From Candidatus Omnitrophica bacterium UBA5776 (GTDB taxonomy: Bacteria > Omnitrophota > Gorgyraeia > Gygaellales > Profunditerraquicolaceae), in assembly GCA_002418595.1 (NCBI GenBank), contig DIEK01000100.1, positions 10,078 to 37,122 on the forward strand: a DNA stretch of 27,045 nucleotides, given 5' to 3'. The position numbers were made by a program, and so were the translations under genes. The notes under the pieces were generated by a model. That model searched no databases. It was not told the DNA's origin and saw nothing but the letters and a program-made list of their open reading frames with translations. Shown one piece after another: positions 17,521 to 25,411 of this stretch. The stretch's first letter is position 1; each line of letters starts with the position of its first letter.

Positions 17521-18027
17521 ATAAAAAAGTTCATCAGAATCAACGAGAAAATAAGATCTTCGCAGGTTCGTCTGATAGGCCCGGAAGGAAATCAGCTCGG
17601 GATAGTTTCGATACAAAAAGCCCTGGAACTGGCCGCTCAAAGCGAGCTGGATCTGGTAGAGGTCGCTTCAGGCGCCGTTCCTCCGGTCTGCCGCATCTTA
17701 GATTTCAGCAAATTCAAATATGACCAGGAGAAGAAAGAACGGGAAGCGAAAAAACATCAAAAGATGGTCCGTCTCAAGGAGATCCGTCTTAAGCCGAACA
17801 TTGACCAGCATGATTACAAGACCAAGCTGAAGCAGGTGGTGGATTTCCTGAAAGATAAGAACAAAGTCAGGATCAATCTTTTTTTCCGCGGCAGGCAGAT
17901 GGAGCACATAGATATCGGCAGGAAACTGCTCGATAAGTTCGTAGTTGACACCCAGAACGACGGTATAGTGGAGAAAGGCGCTGCCATGGAAGGCAGGATT
18001 ATTTCTATGGTGATCGCCCCGAAATAG
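17521..18027 (+). CDS. infC: Translation initiation factor IF-3 with AUA start
   Basis: IF-3 binds the 30S subunit and enforces correct start-codon choice. Conserved IF-3 sequence begins at FIRINEKIRSSQVRLIGPEG and runs to IISMVIAPK, 168 residues in all. No ATG, GTG or TTG occurs in frame between the upstream stop (17479-17481) and this conserved start. The first canonical codon is at 17764, which would delete the N-terminal domain. ATA at 17521 lies eight bases after AAGGAGGG (17505-17512). Non-canonical starts (AUU in E. coli) are the known basis of IF-3 autoregulation. An ATG at 17513 is out of frame and hits a stop after three codons. Confidence 0.93.
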   Translation: MKKFIRINEKIRSSQVRLIGPEGNQLGIVSIQKALELAAQSELDLVEVASGAVPPVCRILDFSKFKYDQEKKEREAKKHQKMVRLKEIRLKPNIDQHDYKTKLKQVVDFLKDKNKVRINLFFRGRQMEHIDIGRKLLDKFVVDTQNDGIVEKGAAMEGRIISMVIAPK

Positions 18028-18119
18028 ACCGCGTGACACGGGCAGCACCGGCAAGGACGGGACAGCAAGAAGCCTTTTTGTCTTTTGTCCGGGAAGTAAA
18101 TATGAGGAGAGAAAGAGAA

Positions 18120-18320
18120 ATGCCAAAATTAAAGACTAAAAAGGGCGTGGCCAAAAGGTTCAAGGTTACCGCCAAGGGCAAGGTCAAATACGCCCCGTGC
18201 AACAAGAGTCATCTTTTGACAAACAAGAAAAGATCCAGGATCCGGAAGCTTAGAGAGTCGGACACCGTAAGCCTGGGAAAGCACGAGAAGTATCTTAAAA
18301 GGCTGCTGCCTTACGCATAG
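18120..18320 (+). CDS. rpmI: 50S ribosomal protein L35
   Basis: L35 is a small basic large-subunit protein. The 66-residue product MPKLKTKKGVAKRFKVTAKG has the family core KSHLLTNKKRSRIRKLR and ends LKRLLPYA. I chose ATG 18120 because L35 proteins start MPK; upstream in-frame ATGs would add unconserved residues. GAGGAG lies about ten bases before it. The 92-bp gap after infC may contain regulatory structure, but I could identify only a weak stem. Confidence 0.95.
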   Translation: MPKLKTKKGVAKRFKVTAKGKVKYAPCNKSHLLTNKKRSRIRKLRESDTVSLGKHEKYLKRLLPYA

Positions 18321-18340
18321 AGGCCGGCAGCGCGCGTTTT

Positions 18341-18360
18341 TCCCGGAGTCGCACCCGGGA
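18341..18360 (+). other. Hairpin between rpmI and rplT
   Basis: TCCCGG (18341-18346) pairs with CCGGGA (18355-18360) around an eight-base loop. A T-run precedes rather than follows the stem, so it is not a plus-strand terminator. It may contribute to L20 feedback control of rpmI-rplT; this is inference. Confidence 0.35.
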
Positions 18361-18386
18361 TATCAGTAAAAAGAGAGAGGTTAGTC

Positions 18387-18734
18387 ATGGCAAAAGTGAA
18401 ACACAGTGTTGCTACAAGAAGAAGAAAAAAGAGAGTATTAAAACAGGCGGAAGGATATTGGGGAGACCGCAGCAAGCAGTTTCAACAGGCCCGCCGGGCG
18501 GTGATGCACGCGCTGGTCTATGAATACCGCGACAGGAAGAATCGCAAACGCGATTTCCGGAGGCTCTGGATCAGCAGGCTTAACGCCGCCTGCCGTTCCT
18601 GCGGCATGAAATACAGCGAATTCATAAACGGCCTTAAAAAAGCGCAGGTGGGACTGGACAGAAAAGTCCTTTCAGACCTGGCAATACGCGATCCCAAGGC
18701 TTTTGAGGAACTGATAAAAATCGCCAAAGCATAA
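18387..18734 (+). CDS. rplT: 50S ribosomal protein L20
   Basis: L20 is an early-assembling large-subunit protein, needed for 50S formation, and it represses its own operon in E. coli and Bacillus. The 115-residue product has the basic N-terminal extension MAKVKHSVATRRRKKRVLKQAEGY and the globular domain with RDRKNRKRDFRRLWISRLNAACR and LSDLAIRDPKAFEEL. Length is standard. AGAGAGAGG lies before the ATG. It ends the infC-rpmI-rplT block. Confidence 0.97.
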   Translation: MAKVKHSVATRRRKKRVLKQAEGYWGDRSKQFQQARRAVMHALVYEYRDRKNRKRDFRRLWISRLNAACRSCGMKYSEFINGLKKAQVGLDRKVLSDLAIRDPKAFEELIKIAKA

Positions 18735-18767
18735 GTATCCGTTTTCGCTCCACTACCGGGATAGAAA

Positions 18768-19412
18768 ATGTACGTGATCATAGTCGGTTGCGGCAGGGTA
18801 GGCGCGGAGTTGGCCAGGCTTCTTTCGGGAGAAGGGCACAATGTCGTCATCATCGACAAGAACAAGTCCGCTTTTTCCCGGCTGGGAGACGCCTTCAACG
18901 GCCTTACACTTTCCGGAAACGGCTTCAACCAGGCTTTGCTTAAGCAGGCCGGGATCGAAAAAGCCGATGCCTTCTGTTCCGTGACCAACGGCGATAATAC
19001 CAATTTGATCGCCGCGCAGGTGGCCAAACGCATTTTCAACGTTCCGAAAGTCCTCGCCAGGATTTACGACCCGCAGCGCGCGCACATCTACACCGCGCTG
19101 GGGATGGACATCATCAGCGGCACCGTGCTTTTTGCGGCGATGCTCCGCGACAAAATAATAGAAAGCCGCTTCTCCAGTTATTTGATAGAGACAAAAGAAC
19201 TCGGCGTGCTCGAACTGGAGGCCAAGAACGGCCTTGCCGGGAAGACGATAAAGGAAATAAACATCCCCGGTGAGTTCATGGTCGTGGCTCTGCGCAATCT
19301 TGAAGGCGTGGTTATTCCAGAGCCGTCTTTAGTGCTGAATGAGACCGATACGCTCACGGGGGTGGTAAAAGTCGCCAGCCTTAAGAGCATCAAGGAGAAA
19401 TTCGGGCTTTAG
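18768..19412 (+). CDS. TrkA-type potassium-uptake regulator, half-length, first copy
   Basis: TrkA/KtrA proteins bind nucleotides at an RCK ring and gate TrkH/KtrB potassium channels from the cytoplasm. This 214-residue protein has one Rossmann RCK_N domain (GCGRVGAELARLL, then VVIIDKN) and one RCK_C domain after about residue 135. E. coli TrkA holds two such units in one 458-residue chain. A second single-unit protein follows at 21 bp, and trkH is next but one. The nucleotide-binding acidic residue is Asp30 in VVIID. It starts 33 bp after rplT, so it may share the ribosomal transcript. Confidence 0.9.
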   Translation: MYVIIVGCGRVGAELARLLSGEGHNVVIIDKNKSAFSRLGDAFNGLTLSGNGFNQALLKQAGIEKADAFCSVTNGDNTNLIAAQVAKRIFNVPKVLARIYDPQRAHIYTALGMDIISGTVLFAAMLRDKIIESRFSSYLIETKELGVLELEAKNGLAGKTIKEINIPGEFMVVALRNLEGVVIPEPSLVLNETDTLTGVVKVASLKSIKEKFGL

Positions 19413-19433
19413 TCTTTTCTTCCGGAGAAAGTT

Positions 19434-20096
19434 ATGTATATCCTTATAGTAGGCGCCGGAAAAGTTGGATACTTCCTCGCCAGGAGGCTTTCCGAAAGCG
19501 GACATACCGTTTCCATCGTGGATAGCGACCGGGATATTTGCGAAGAAACGGCTCGGAGCCTGGAAGTGCTGGCGATCAACGGCGACGGCTGCGACCAGGA
19601 AATACTGTCGGAAGCGGGAATATCCCGCGCCGACGTCGTGGCCGCGGTCACCGGCGACGATGAGGATAACCTTGTCATCTGCCAGTTGGCCAAAGAACGT
19701 TTCGGAGTAAACCGCACCGTCGGCAGGGTCAACGATCCGGACAACGAGTCCACTTTTTTCAAGCTGGGCGTTGACGTCCCGGTGGACGCGACGAAAATAA
19801 TAGCCAAGATTATCGAGGAAGAGGTCTCCTTTTCCGATTTCGTGAACCTGATGAGCTTCAAACGCGGCAAGCTCGCTCTTGTGCGCGTCGACCTGCCGGG
19901 CGATTCTCCCGTTATCAATAAACAGGTCAGCCAGCTCCAACTGCCCGCCGATTCCGTCCTGGTTTCCATATTGAGAAAAGAGGAAGTTATCGTTCCCAGA
20001 GGGAACACCGTTCTGCAGCCGGGGGACGACGTGATCGCTATCACCGCGATAGGGAACGAACCTCAATTGCTGAGGCTCCTTGCCGGTAAGCTCTGA
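19434..20096 (+). CDS. TrkA-type potassium-uptake regulator, half-length, second copy
   Basis: This 220-residue protein is a diverged paralogue of the preceding gene. It has GAGKVGYFLARRLSESGH, then VSIVDSD and the TrkA-typical VTGDDEDNLVICQLAKERFG, followed by an RCK_C domain ending in GDDVIAITAIGNE. The two proteins together correspond to the two halves of E. coli TrkA and may form a hetero-octameric ring under TrkH. The small membrane ORF and trkH follow directly. Confidence 0.92.
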   Translation: MYILIVGAGKVGYFLARRLSESGHTVSIVDSDRDICEETARSLEVLAINGDGCDQEILSEAGISRADVVAAVTGDDEDNLVICQLAKERFGVNRTVGRVNDPDNESTFFKLGVDVPVDATKIIAKIIEEEVSFSDFVNLMSFKRGKLALVRVDLPGDSPVINKQVSQLQLPADSVLVSILRKEEVIVPRGNTVLQPGDDVIAITAIGNEPQLLRLLAGKL

Positions 20097-20117
20097 GAAC
20101 GGGAGGCATTCGTTCGT

Positions 20118-20240
20118 ATGGAAAGTAAGAATAAAATATTTAACAGTATGCTGGGTATCGTTTGGGAGGTTTCCTACGCCTTCGCCCTTATGCTGGCCGC
20201 GGCGGTTATCTGCGTGATCGTTCTGCTGGTGAAGATATGA
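20118..20240 (+). CDS. 40-residue single-span membrane protein coupled to trkH
   Basis: The peptide begins MESKNKIFNSMLGIVWEVSY and continues as one strongly hydrophobic helix (about residues 13-38) ending in KI. Its TGA stop overlaps the trkH ATG in the sequence ATGA, the standard arrangement of translationally coupled genes. GGGAGG lies 11 bases upstream, somewhat far. I do not recognise the family. Position and form recall KdpF, the small stabilising subunit of the Kdp potassium pump, so a small accessory subunit of TrkH is a reasonable guess. The GC content matches the neighbours. Confidence 0.65.
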   Translation: MESKNKIFNSMLGIVWEVSYAFALMLAAAVICVIVLLVKI

Positions 20241-21796
20241 TACTGCGTCCGCGGGCCGAAGATATTGCGATTATCGGGTATCATCTCTCTAAGATAATAC
20301 TCGGTCTCGGCCTGACCATGCTGTTGCCGCTGGGATGTTCGTTCCTCTGCGGGGAACGCGGCCCCTTCTTTGATTTTCTCATAACTATCGAGATAATTTT
20401 CGTTTCCGGCCTGTTTATGATGCAGGTCTGCCGCGCCGCCTACGAATCGGGCAAGAAAAAAGCTCCGGCATACGAAAAAAGCATTGCTTCCCTGGATCCG
20501 AACTGGATGCACGGAATGATCATGGTGGCCCTGTCCTGGCTGGCGGCCATGATCCTGGGCGCGATCCCTTTATGGCTGAGCGGGCACTGGATCTCTTTTC
20601 TCGACGCCTGTTTCGAGAGCATGTCCGGTTTCGCGACCACCGGATTATCTCTGGCGCAGGACCTGGATCATCTTTCCCTCACGCATAATCTCTGGCGGCA
20701 TTTGACAATGTTCATCGGCGGGCAGGGGATAGTGGTCGTCGCGCTTTCTTTCTTCGTGAAAGGGTTTTCCGGAGCTTTTCGCATGTATGTCGGGGAGGCG
20801 CGCGACGAAAGGGTACTGCCGAACGTGATCAATACCGCGCGGTTCATCTGGGGAGTCAGCTTCACTTATCTTGCGCTGGGCACCGCCGCGCTCTGGGCCG
20901 TTGGGATGAAAAACGGAATGGAACCCGGCCGCGCATTGTTTCACGGGGCCTGCATTTTCATGGCCGCCTTCGACACCGGAGGCTTCGCTCCCCAGAGCCA
21001 GAACATGTTGTATTACCATAATTACGGCATGGAGATAATCACCGCGGTTTTGATGGTTCTGGGCGCGATCAACTTCAGGCTGCATTATCACTTGTGGACC
21101 GGTAACCGCCGCGAACTGCTGCGCAATATCGAGATGAGGGTATTATTCATCAGCGTCATGATAACTTTTGCCGTCACCGCCGTCGGGCTTAAGGTAGGCG
21201 GTTCGGCCTATGCTTCCGGAGCGCCGCTCTTGTTAAGAAAAGGGTTTTATCAACTTCTCTCCGGGCATACAGGCACCGGGTTTATGACCGTTTGCGCCGA
21301 GCAGATCGGCAAGGAATGGAGCGACCTGGCTCTCGTCGGCATGATCTGCGCCATGGCCCTGGGCGGCGCCGTTTCTTCCACCACCGGCGGCATCAAGATG
21401 CTGCGCATCGGCATAATCGCCGAGGCGTTCGTGCAGGACATAAAGAAAGTGATCTTTCCTTCCAGGGCGATGGTCGAGCAGAAGTTCCATCATATCAAGG
21501 AGGTTTTTCTGGAAGATAAGACCGTGCGGGCCGCCCTGATGGTCACCCTGGCATATATTATTCTTTACGGGATCGGGACGCTGGCCGGCATGCTTTGCGG
21601 GTTTGGGTTTATCCCGTCGCTGTTCGAATCGACATCGGCGGCGGCGAACGTCGGGCTTTCCTGCGGCATAACATCCGTCGGAATGCCGGCGGCGCTCAAG
21701 GTGGTTTATATTTTCCAGATGTGGGCCGGGAGGCTGGAGTTTATTGCCGTTTTTACCCTGGCCGGTTTCCTTCTGGCGGCGATAAAGGGGAAATGA
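20237..21796 (+). CDS. trkH: Trk potassium uptake channel TrkH
   Basis: TrkH is the pore-forming membrane subunit for potassium (or sodium-coupled potassium) uptake. The 519-residue product has the four pore-loop repeats of the superfamily: GFATTGLS (131-138), FDTGGF (245-250), HTGTGF (344-349) and ANVGLS. The gate-region sequence GGAVSSTTGGIKMLR is also present. I chose the ATG at 20237 because it overlaps the stop of the small upstream ORF and gives the usual short N-terminus; an earlier in-frame start would overlap that ORF. TrkA-type regulators lie immediately upstream. An OB-fold gene follows after one base. Confidence 0.95.
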   Translation: MILRPRAEDIAIIGYHLSKIILGLGLTMLLPLGCSFLCGERGPFFDFLITIEIIFVSGLFMMQVCRAAYESGKKKAPAYEKSIASLDPNWMHGMIMVALSWLAAMILGAIPLWLSGHWISFLDACFESMSGFATTGLSLAQDLDHLSLTHNLWRHLTMFIGGQGIVVVALSFFVKGFSGAFRMYVGEARDERVLPNVINTARFIWGVSFTYLALGTAALWAVGMKNGMEPGRALFHGACIFMAAFDTGGFAPQSQNMLYYHNYGMEIITAVLMVLGAINFRLHYHLWTGNRRELLRNIEMRVLFISVMITFAVTAVGLKVGGSAYASGAPLLLRKGFYQLLSGHTGTGFMTVCAEQIGKEWSDLALVGMICAMALGGAVSSTTGGIKMLRIGIIAEAFVQDIKKVIFPSRAMVEQKFHHIKEVFLEDKTVRAALMVTLAYIILYGIGTLAGMLCGFGFIPSLFESTSAAANVGLSCGITSVGMPAALKVVYIFQMWAGRLEFIAVFTLAGFLLAAIKGK

Positions 21797-21797
21797 C

Positions 21798-22307
21798 GTG
21801 CGGATTACGTTGAAAACGCTGACGGTGTTGTTTTTTCTTTCGGCCGCACTTGCCGTGTCTTGCCGGGGCGCCTGCGCCGGTCCGGAGACGGTGTCTTCTT
21901 CCGCTCTGTTTTCCGATCCCGGGCTTTATGACGGGCGCACAATATCGTTTGAAGGGGAGATCATCGGTGATATAATGAAACGAGGCCGTTACGCCTGGAT
22001 TAACGTCAATGACGGCCGCTCCGCCATAGGCGTCTTTACCGCCGCAGAGAATGTCGCCGGCCTGTCCGCCGGCGGCTATAAAAGACAGGGAGATATAGTA
22101 AGGGTCAGCGGAGAATTCCACCGGGCTTGTCCTGGACACGGCGGCGACATGGATATTCACGCCGGCAGCGTGACCGTGATAATTAAGAGCGCGGCCAGGG
22201 AAGAAGCAATCTGCCCTGCCGCGAGGAGAATGGCTGTTTTGTTAGCGGGGGCAATATGTCTGCTATTGATATCGATGCTTTACGGAAGACTGCGGAAGAA
22301 GAGATAA
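21798..22307 (+). CDS. Exported, membrane-anchored OB-fold protein of unknown role
   Basis: The 169-residue product has an N-terminal signal sequence (residues 1-27), cleaved after ACA or lipidated at Cys22. A compact beta-rich domain (about 35-130) follows, with GRTISFEGEIIGDI, AWINVNDG and GDIVRVSGEF, typical of an OB-fold of the tRNA_anti-like or YdeI type. A C-terminal helix (about 144-162) precedes a basic tail GRLRKKR. That predicts an extracytoplasmic domain anchored at its end. The start is GTG, one base after the trkH stop. The last 52 bases overlap pheS in another frame. I do not recognise a specific function; a link to the TrkH system rests only on adjacency. Confidence 0.75.
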   Translation: MRITLKTLTVLFFLSAALAVSCRGACAGPETVSSSALFSDPGLYDGRTISFEGEIIGDIMKRGRYAWINVNDGRSAIGVFTAAENVAGLSAGGYKRQGDIVRVSGEFHRACPGHGGDMDIHAGSVTVIIKSAAREEAICPAARRMAVLLAGAICLLLISMLYGRLRKKR

Positions 22308-23302
22308 CCGCTGTTTCTTCCGGACAGGCGTTGGAAGAAATACGGAATAAATACCTGGGCAGGAAGGGCGTTCTCGCCGGACTTACCTCCGAGATCCCTT
22401 CTCTTGCGCCGGAAGAACGCGCGGCTTTCGGTAAAAAGGTCAACGCCCTGAAAGGCGCCCTGCTCGCCGCGTTCGAGCGGAAACAGGATTCCGGAACCGC
22501 TTCCTCCGGGGGAGCCGCAGCGGGAGTTGACATCAGTATGCCCGGCGTTGGACAGCCCGCGGGGAGCATTCATCTGATCACCCAGGTGGCGGAGGAGGTC
22601 ACCGGCCTCTTCGCCAGAATGGGGTTTTCCGTGGAGGAAGGCCCGGAGATAGAAAACGAATTTAATAATTTCAGCGGGCTGAATATACCGCTGGAACACC
22701 CTTCGCGCGACAATTTCGACACATTCTACCTCAAGGCTCCCGGCGGCGGTATCCTGGAAGAGAAAGACGGCAAGCTCCTTTTGAGAAGCCATACCTCTCC
22801 GATGCAAATAAGGGTAATGCGTTCGCGCAGGCCGCCGGTGGCGGTCGTTGTGCCAGGCAGGGTCTATCGTCCGGACGCCGTGGACGCCAGCCATTCCTTC
22901 ATGTTCAATCAGATCGAAGGCTTCCTGGTGGACAGGAACGTGAACTTTTCGCACCTGAAGGGAGTTCTGGAATCTTTCGCACGCGGCATATTCGGGGAAG
23001 ACATCAGCATGCGTTTCCGCCCCCACTTCTTTCCGTTCACGGAGCCGTCTGTAGAACTGGACGTTTCCTGCATCATATGCAAGGGCAAAGGATGCCCGCT
23101 TTGCGGCAGGAAGGGTTGGCTGGAGATCCTCGGGGCGGGGATGATACATCCCAACGTTTTCAGGAATGTAGGCTACGAACCCTCCAAATACAGCGGGTTT
23201 GCTTTCGGCATGGGGGTGGACCGGATAGCCCTGCTAAAATACGGCATAGACGATATAAGATTGTTGTTCCAGAACGACGTCAGGTTCCTGAAACAATTTT
23301 AA
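22256..23302 (+). CDS. pheS: Phenylalanyl-tRNA synthetase alpha subunit
   Basis: PheS is the catalytic alpha chain of the alpha2-beta2 PheRS. The 348-residue protein has an N-terminal coiled coil (about 1-85) and the class II core. That core includes HTSPMQIRVM, motif 2 VYRPDAVDASHSFMFNQIEG, FFPFTEPS and motif 3 FGMGVDRIALLKYG. Four cysteines (272, 275, 280, 283 in CxxC-x4-CxxC) form a likely zinc knuckle seen in many PheS proteins. The ATG at 22256 is the only Met before conserved residues, so the 52-bp overlap with the upstream gene appears real. pheT follows by 9 bp. Confidence 0.96.
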   Translation: MSAIDIDALRKTAEEEITAVSSGQALEEIRNKYLGRKGVLAGLTSEIPSLAPEERAAFGKKVNALKGALLAAFERKQDSGTASSGGAAAGVDISMPGVGQPAGSIHLITQVAEEVTGLFARMGFSVEEGPEIENEFNNFSGLNIPLEHPSRDNFDTFYLKAPGGGILEEKDGKLLLRSHTSPMQIRVMRSRRPPVAVVVPGRVYRPDAVDASHSFMFNQIEGFLVDRNVNFSHLKGVLESFARGIFGEDISMRFRPHFFPFTEPSVELDVSCIICKGKGCPLCGRKGWLEILGAGMIHPNVFRNVGYEPSKYSGFAFGMGVDRIALLKYGIDDIRLLFQNDVRFLKQF

Positions 23303-23311
23303 AGGGGAGAT

Positions 23312-25351
23312 ATGAAATTCAGTTATAACTGGATGAAAGATTTCGTCAAGATAACAGTGGACGCGGAGACCCTGGCGCATAAATTCACCATGGCCGGGCA
23401 CGAGATCGGTTCCGTTATTCAACAGGACGGGGATTTCATATTCGACGCCGAGATCACTTCCAACCGCGCTGACTGTTTTTGCATGACCGGCATGGCAAGA
23501 GAGGCTTCCGCGATCCTCGGTAAAAAATTCAAGGCTCCCGCCGGGTTCTTCAAGAGCGTTCCCGGTAAGAGCAAGACTGCCGGGGTTTCCGTTTCCCTGG
23601 AGAGCGTCCGGGACTGCCCTTTGTATACCGCTACGGTTATAAAAGGCGTAAAGGTCGGGCCTTCGCCGGAATGGCTGCGCAGGAGGCTGGAAAGTGTCGG
23701 CTGCAGGAGCGTAAATAATATAGTGGACATAACCAATTACGCCCTTTTTGAATGGGGCGCGCCCTTGCACGCCTTTGATCTGGACAAGATATCCGGAGGC
23801 CGGATAATCGTGCGCCGGGCCGGACAGGGAGAGAGCCTGACCACCATAGACGGGAAAACCCATCTTTTAACGCCCGAAATACTGATTATCGCCGACAGCG
23901 GTAATCCGGTGGCCGCGGCCGGGATCATGGGTGGAGACGCGAGCGAGGTTTCTTCGGGTACAGTCAACGTTCTGCTGGAAGGCGCGATTTTCGACCCTGT
24001 GCTGGTAAGAAAAGGCTGCCGTTTGATGGCCGCGCAGACAGAAGCGTCCTACCGTTTCGAAAGAGGGGTGGACGCCGAAAGGGTCAAATTATCGGTGGAG
24101 CGCGCGGTGATGCTTATTGTTTCTCTCTGCGGCGGAAAAGCGCAGGCTTTTGTCCGTAAGGGCTCCGGTGCCGCCGGACGCAAGCAGATCGAATTTTCCA
24201 TTACCGAGGCCGAGAAACTTTTGAATATCAAGCTGGCCACAGGAAAGGCTTACCGTATTCTCTCCGGCCTGGGATTTAAAGTGAAGAAAGTCTCCTCGTC
24301 CACGCTCAAAGTGGAAGTCCCTCTTTTCAGGAAAGACGTCGGACAGCAGGCCGACCTGGAGGAGGAGATCGCGCGCATATACGGATACGACAGGATAGTC
24401 CCCACTCTCCCTTTCGTCTCGGCCGATCCGTCCGGGTTGTCCTCCTGGCAGTGCGTTTCCGGGATTAAAAGACTTATCGCCGGACAGGGATTCCATGAAA
24501 CCGTAACCTACGGTCTTGTGGAGAAAACTTCACTGGAAGTAATTTCGGAGAAACCGGGCGAGGCGATAGAGGTTTTAAACCCTTTGAGCCGCGAACAGGA
24601 AGTCCTGCGCACCTCGGTCGTGCCGGGACTGTTGCGCTGCCTGGCGTATAACATTAATCAAAAACAGGAAGACCTGCGGTTTTTCGAGGTCGCGGATATT
24701 TATTATATGACTCCTTCTTGCGGGCACAGGGAAGAAAAAGTGCTGGCTCTGACGGTCTGCGGCACGCGCAGGTATTTTAACGGCAGGTCGTTCTGCGAGG
24801 AAGAATTCGGCCCCCTGCACATAAAGGGCGCGCTTGAGGAACTCTTTTCCTGGGCGGGAGTACAGGATTATTCTTTCAGGCAGCATTCCGTAGGCGGCAA
24901 TATCTCCGTATACGCGGGAGACGAAAAGCTGGGAGAAGTTATTATTTTGGACAAGAAGCAGTCCGCGGTATTCGACATAAAAAACCGGAGCGCGGCGGCC
25001 GCCGAGATAAGGCTGGAATCGATTGTGCGTTCGCGCCTGGCTCGGCGCAAGAGTTTTCGCAAAATGGCTCTTTATCCGGCGGTGACCCGCGATATCAGCC
25101 TGTTGTTGAAAGAGGAGATATCACTGCGGGATGTCTTCGAGCTCGCCGGGCGGGCGGGCGGCTTATTGTTGAAAGAACTGAAGTTGTCCGATGTCTATAA
25201 AGGAGAGCAGATATCCGCCGGCTATAAAGGGTTGACGGTATCCTGCGTTTACCGCTCGAAAGAGAAAACGCTGACCGAAGCGGAGGTCGCGCCCGCGCAT
25301 GCGGCCGTCGTCCAGGCCCTTTCCGGCCATCCCGGTATTTCTCTGCGTTGA
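23312..25351 (+). CDS. pheT: Phenylalanyl-tRNA synthetase beta subunit, short form
   Basis: PheT is the beta chain of PheRS, responsible for editing and tRNA binding. The product has 679 residues against about 800 in E. coli. It starts MKFSYNWMKDFVKITVDAET and passes directly to DFIFDAEITSNRADCF, so the EMAP-II-like tRNA-binding OB domain normally inserted near residue 40-150 is absent. The B3/B4 editing domain follows (GGDASEVSSGT, TEASYRFERGVD), then B5 and the inactive core. The C-terminal FDX-ACB domain starts at YPAVTRDISLLLKEE. An AAGGGGAG Shine-Dalgarno sequence precedes the ATG. Confidence 0.96.
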   Translation: MKFSYNWMKDFVKITVDAETLAHKFTMAGHEIGSVIQQDGDFIFDAEITSNRADCFCMTGMAREASAILGKKFKAPAGFFKSVPGKSKTAGVSVSLESVRDCPLYTATVIKGVKVGPSPEWLRRRLESVGCRSVNNIVDITNYALFEWGAPLHAFDLDKISGGRIIVRRAGQGESLTTIDGKTHLLTPEILIIADSGNPVAAAGIMGGDASEVSSGTVNVLLEGAIFDPVLVRKGCRLMAAQTEASYRFERGVDAERVKLSVERAVMLIVSLCGGKAQAFVRKGSGAAGRKQIEFSITEAEKLLNIKLATGKAYRILSGLGFKVKKVSSSTLKVEVPLFRKDVGQQADLEEEIARIYGYDRIVPTLPFVSADPSGLSSWQCVSGIKRLIAGQGFHETVTYGLVEKTSLEVISEKPGEAIEVLNPLSREQEVLRTSVVPGLLRCLAYNINQKQEDLRFFEVADIYYMTPSCGHREEKVLALTVCGTRRYFNGRSFCEEEFGPLHIKGALEELFSWAGVQDYSFRQHSVGGNISVYAGDEKLGEVIILDKKQSAVFDIKNRSAAAAEIRLESIVRSRLARRKSFRKMALYPAVTRDISLLLKEEISLRDVFELAGRAGGLLLKELKLSDVYKGEQISAGYKGLTVSCVYRSKEKTLTEAEVAPAHAAVVQALSGHPGISLR

Positions 25352-25376
25352 AAACAGGAAGCCCTCCCGGCGGGAA

Positions 25377-25405
25377 TTGACAACGGCAGGATGCCGTGGT
25401 ATACT
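25377..25405 (+). promoter_or_regulatory. 6S RNA promoter with inverted repeat in its spacer
   Basis: TTGACA (25377-25382) and TATACT (25400-25405) are separated by exactly 17 bp, a near-ideal sigma-70 promoter. The spacer contains a perfect inverted repeat, ACGGCA-GGA-TGCCGT at 25383-25397. Transcription should begin near 25412. Confidence 0.8.
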
Positions 25406-25411
25406 TACTTT

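Noticed and set aside
18033..18119. N-terminal extension of L35
   Set aside because: L35 proteins start with MPK; the extra residues are unconserved and the better-placed ATG is at 18120.
22280..23149. Minus-strand frame of 289 codons over pheS
   Set aside because: It is antisense to a conserved synthetase gene with intact motifs, and nothing in it resembles a known family.
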